A stretch of DNA of 6,741 nucleotides from JAAYBT01 sp964404395 (GTDB taxonomy: Bacteria; Bacillota; Clostridia; Acetivibrionales; DTU013), in contig CAYOKA010000120.1 of assembly GCA_964404395.1 (NCBI GenBank), positions 1 to 6,741 on the forward strand, in the 5' to 3' direction. Of this stretch, positions 6,693 to 6,741 are shown one piece after another. The notes beneath the pieces were generated by a model. It searched no databases, was not told the origin of the DNA, and saw only the letters and a list, made by a program, of their open reading frames with translations. Position 1 is the stretch's first letter. Each line of letters begins with the position of its first letter. The position numbers were made by a program, and so were the translations under genes.

Positions 6693-6741
6693 CACTTAGT
6701 AAAAATAACAATTATGTGCTCGATTTTTACATCGTCGGCCT

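Noticed and set aside
6683..6695. Short dyad GTGTT/AACAC over the P1 -35 box
   Set aside because: Only 5 bp with a 3-nt centre; too short to set apart from chance.

Overview
The window is one minus-strand operon of cell-envelope genes, probably from a draft or metagenome-derived genome of a Clostridia-type Firmicute (Lachnospiraceae/Oscillospiraceae-like). Pointers to that origin are strong purine-rich GGAGG ribosome binding sites, moderate to low GC, and the protein types: zinc-ribbon membrane proteins with exported TPM or beta-propeller domains, and a secreted carboxypeptidase-regulatory-like protein. Taxonomy is an inference; there is no rRNA or marker gene here.

Layout in the direction of transcription, right to left. 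At 6566-6741 is a control region with two minus-strand sigma-A-like promoters and an 11-bp perfect inverted repeat between them. Next is a small DUF3592-like membrane protein; its start is best placed at 6565, not 6580. After 21 bp comes a 1012-residue secreted protein: signal peptide, long beta-rich region, two carboxypeptidase-regulatory-like (CarboxypepD_reg) beta-sandwich repeats, and a C-terminal YfaP/DUF2135-like domain. Its stop overlaps the next start in an ATGA, leading into a zinc-ribbon/TM/TPM-domain protein that runs into a 100-N assembly gap (2127-2226). Past the gap is the C-terminal part of a TM/beta-propeller protein with an unusual helical insertion. The operon ends about 100 nt after the last stop at a strong hairpin terminator (65-100). 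The first 70 bp may hold the tail of a convergent plus-strand gene.

The frame stays open across the Ns and so gives an apparent 980-residue protein, but I read this as two genes. Each half has its own membrane anchor with a basic N-terminal flank, and the TPM domain is cut off at the gap. The placeholder is 100 Ns, the conventional value for a gap of unknown size.

Working together (inference): all products are membrane-bound or exported and none looks like a classical enzyme, transporter or regulator. The set suggests a surface-exposed module of unknown function in which beta-rich extracellular domains bind ligands or each other, with cytoplasmic zinc ribbons on the anchored members. No CRISPR, phage, IS, tRNA or rRNA was seen.
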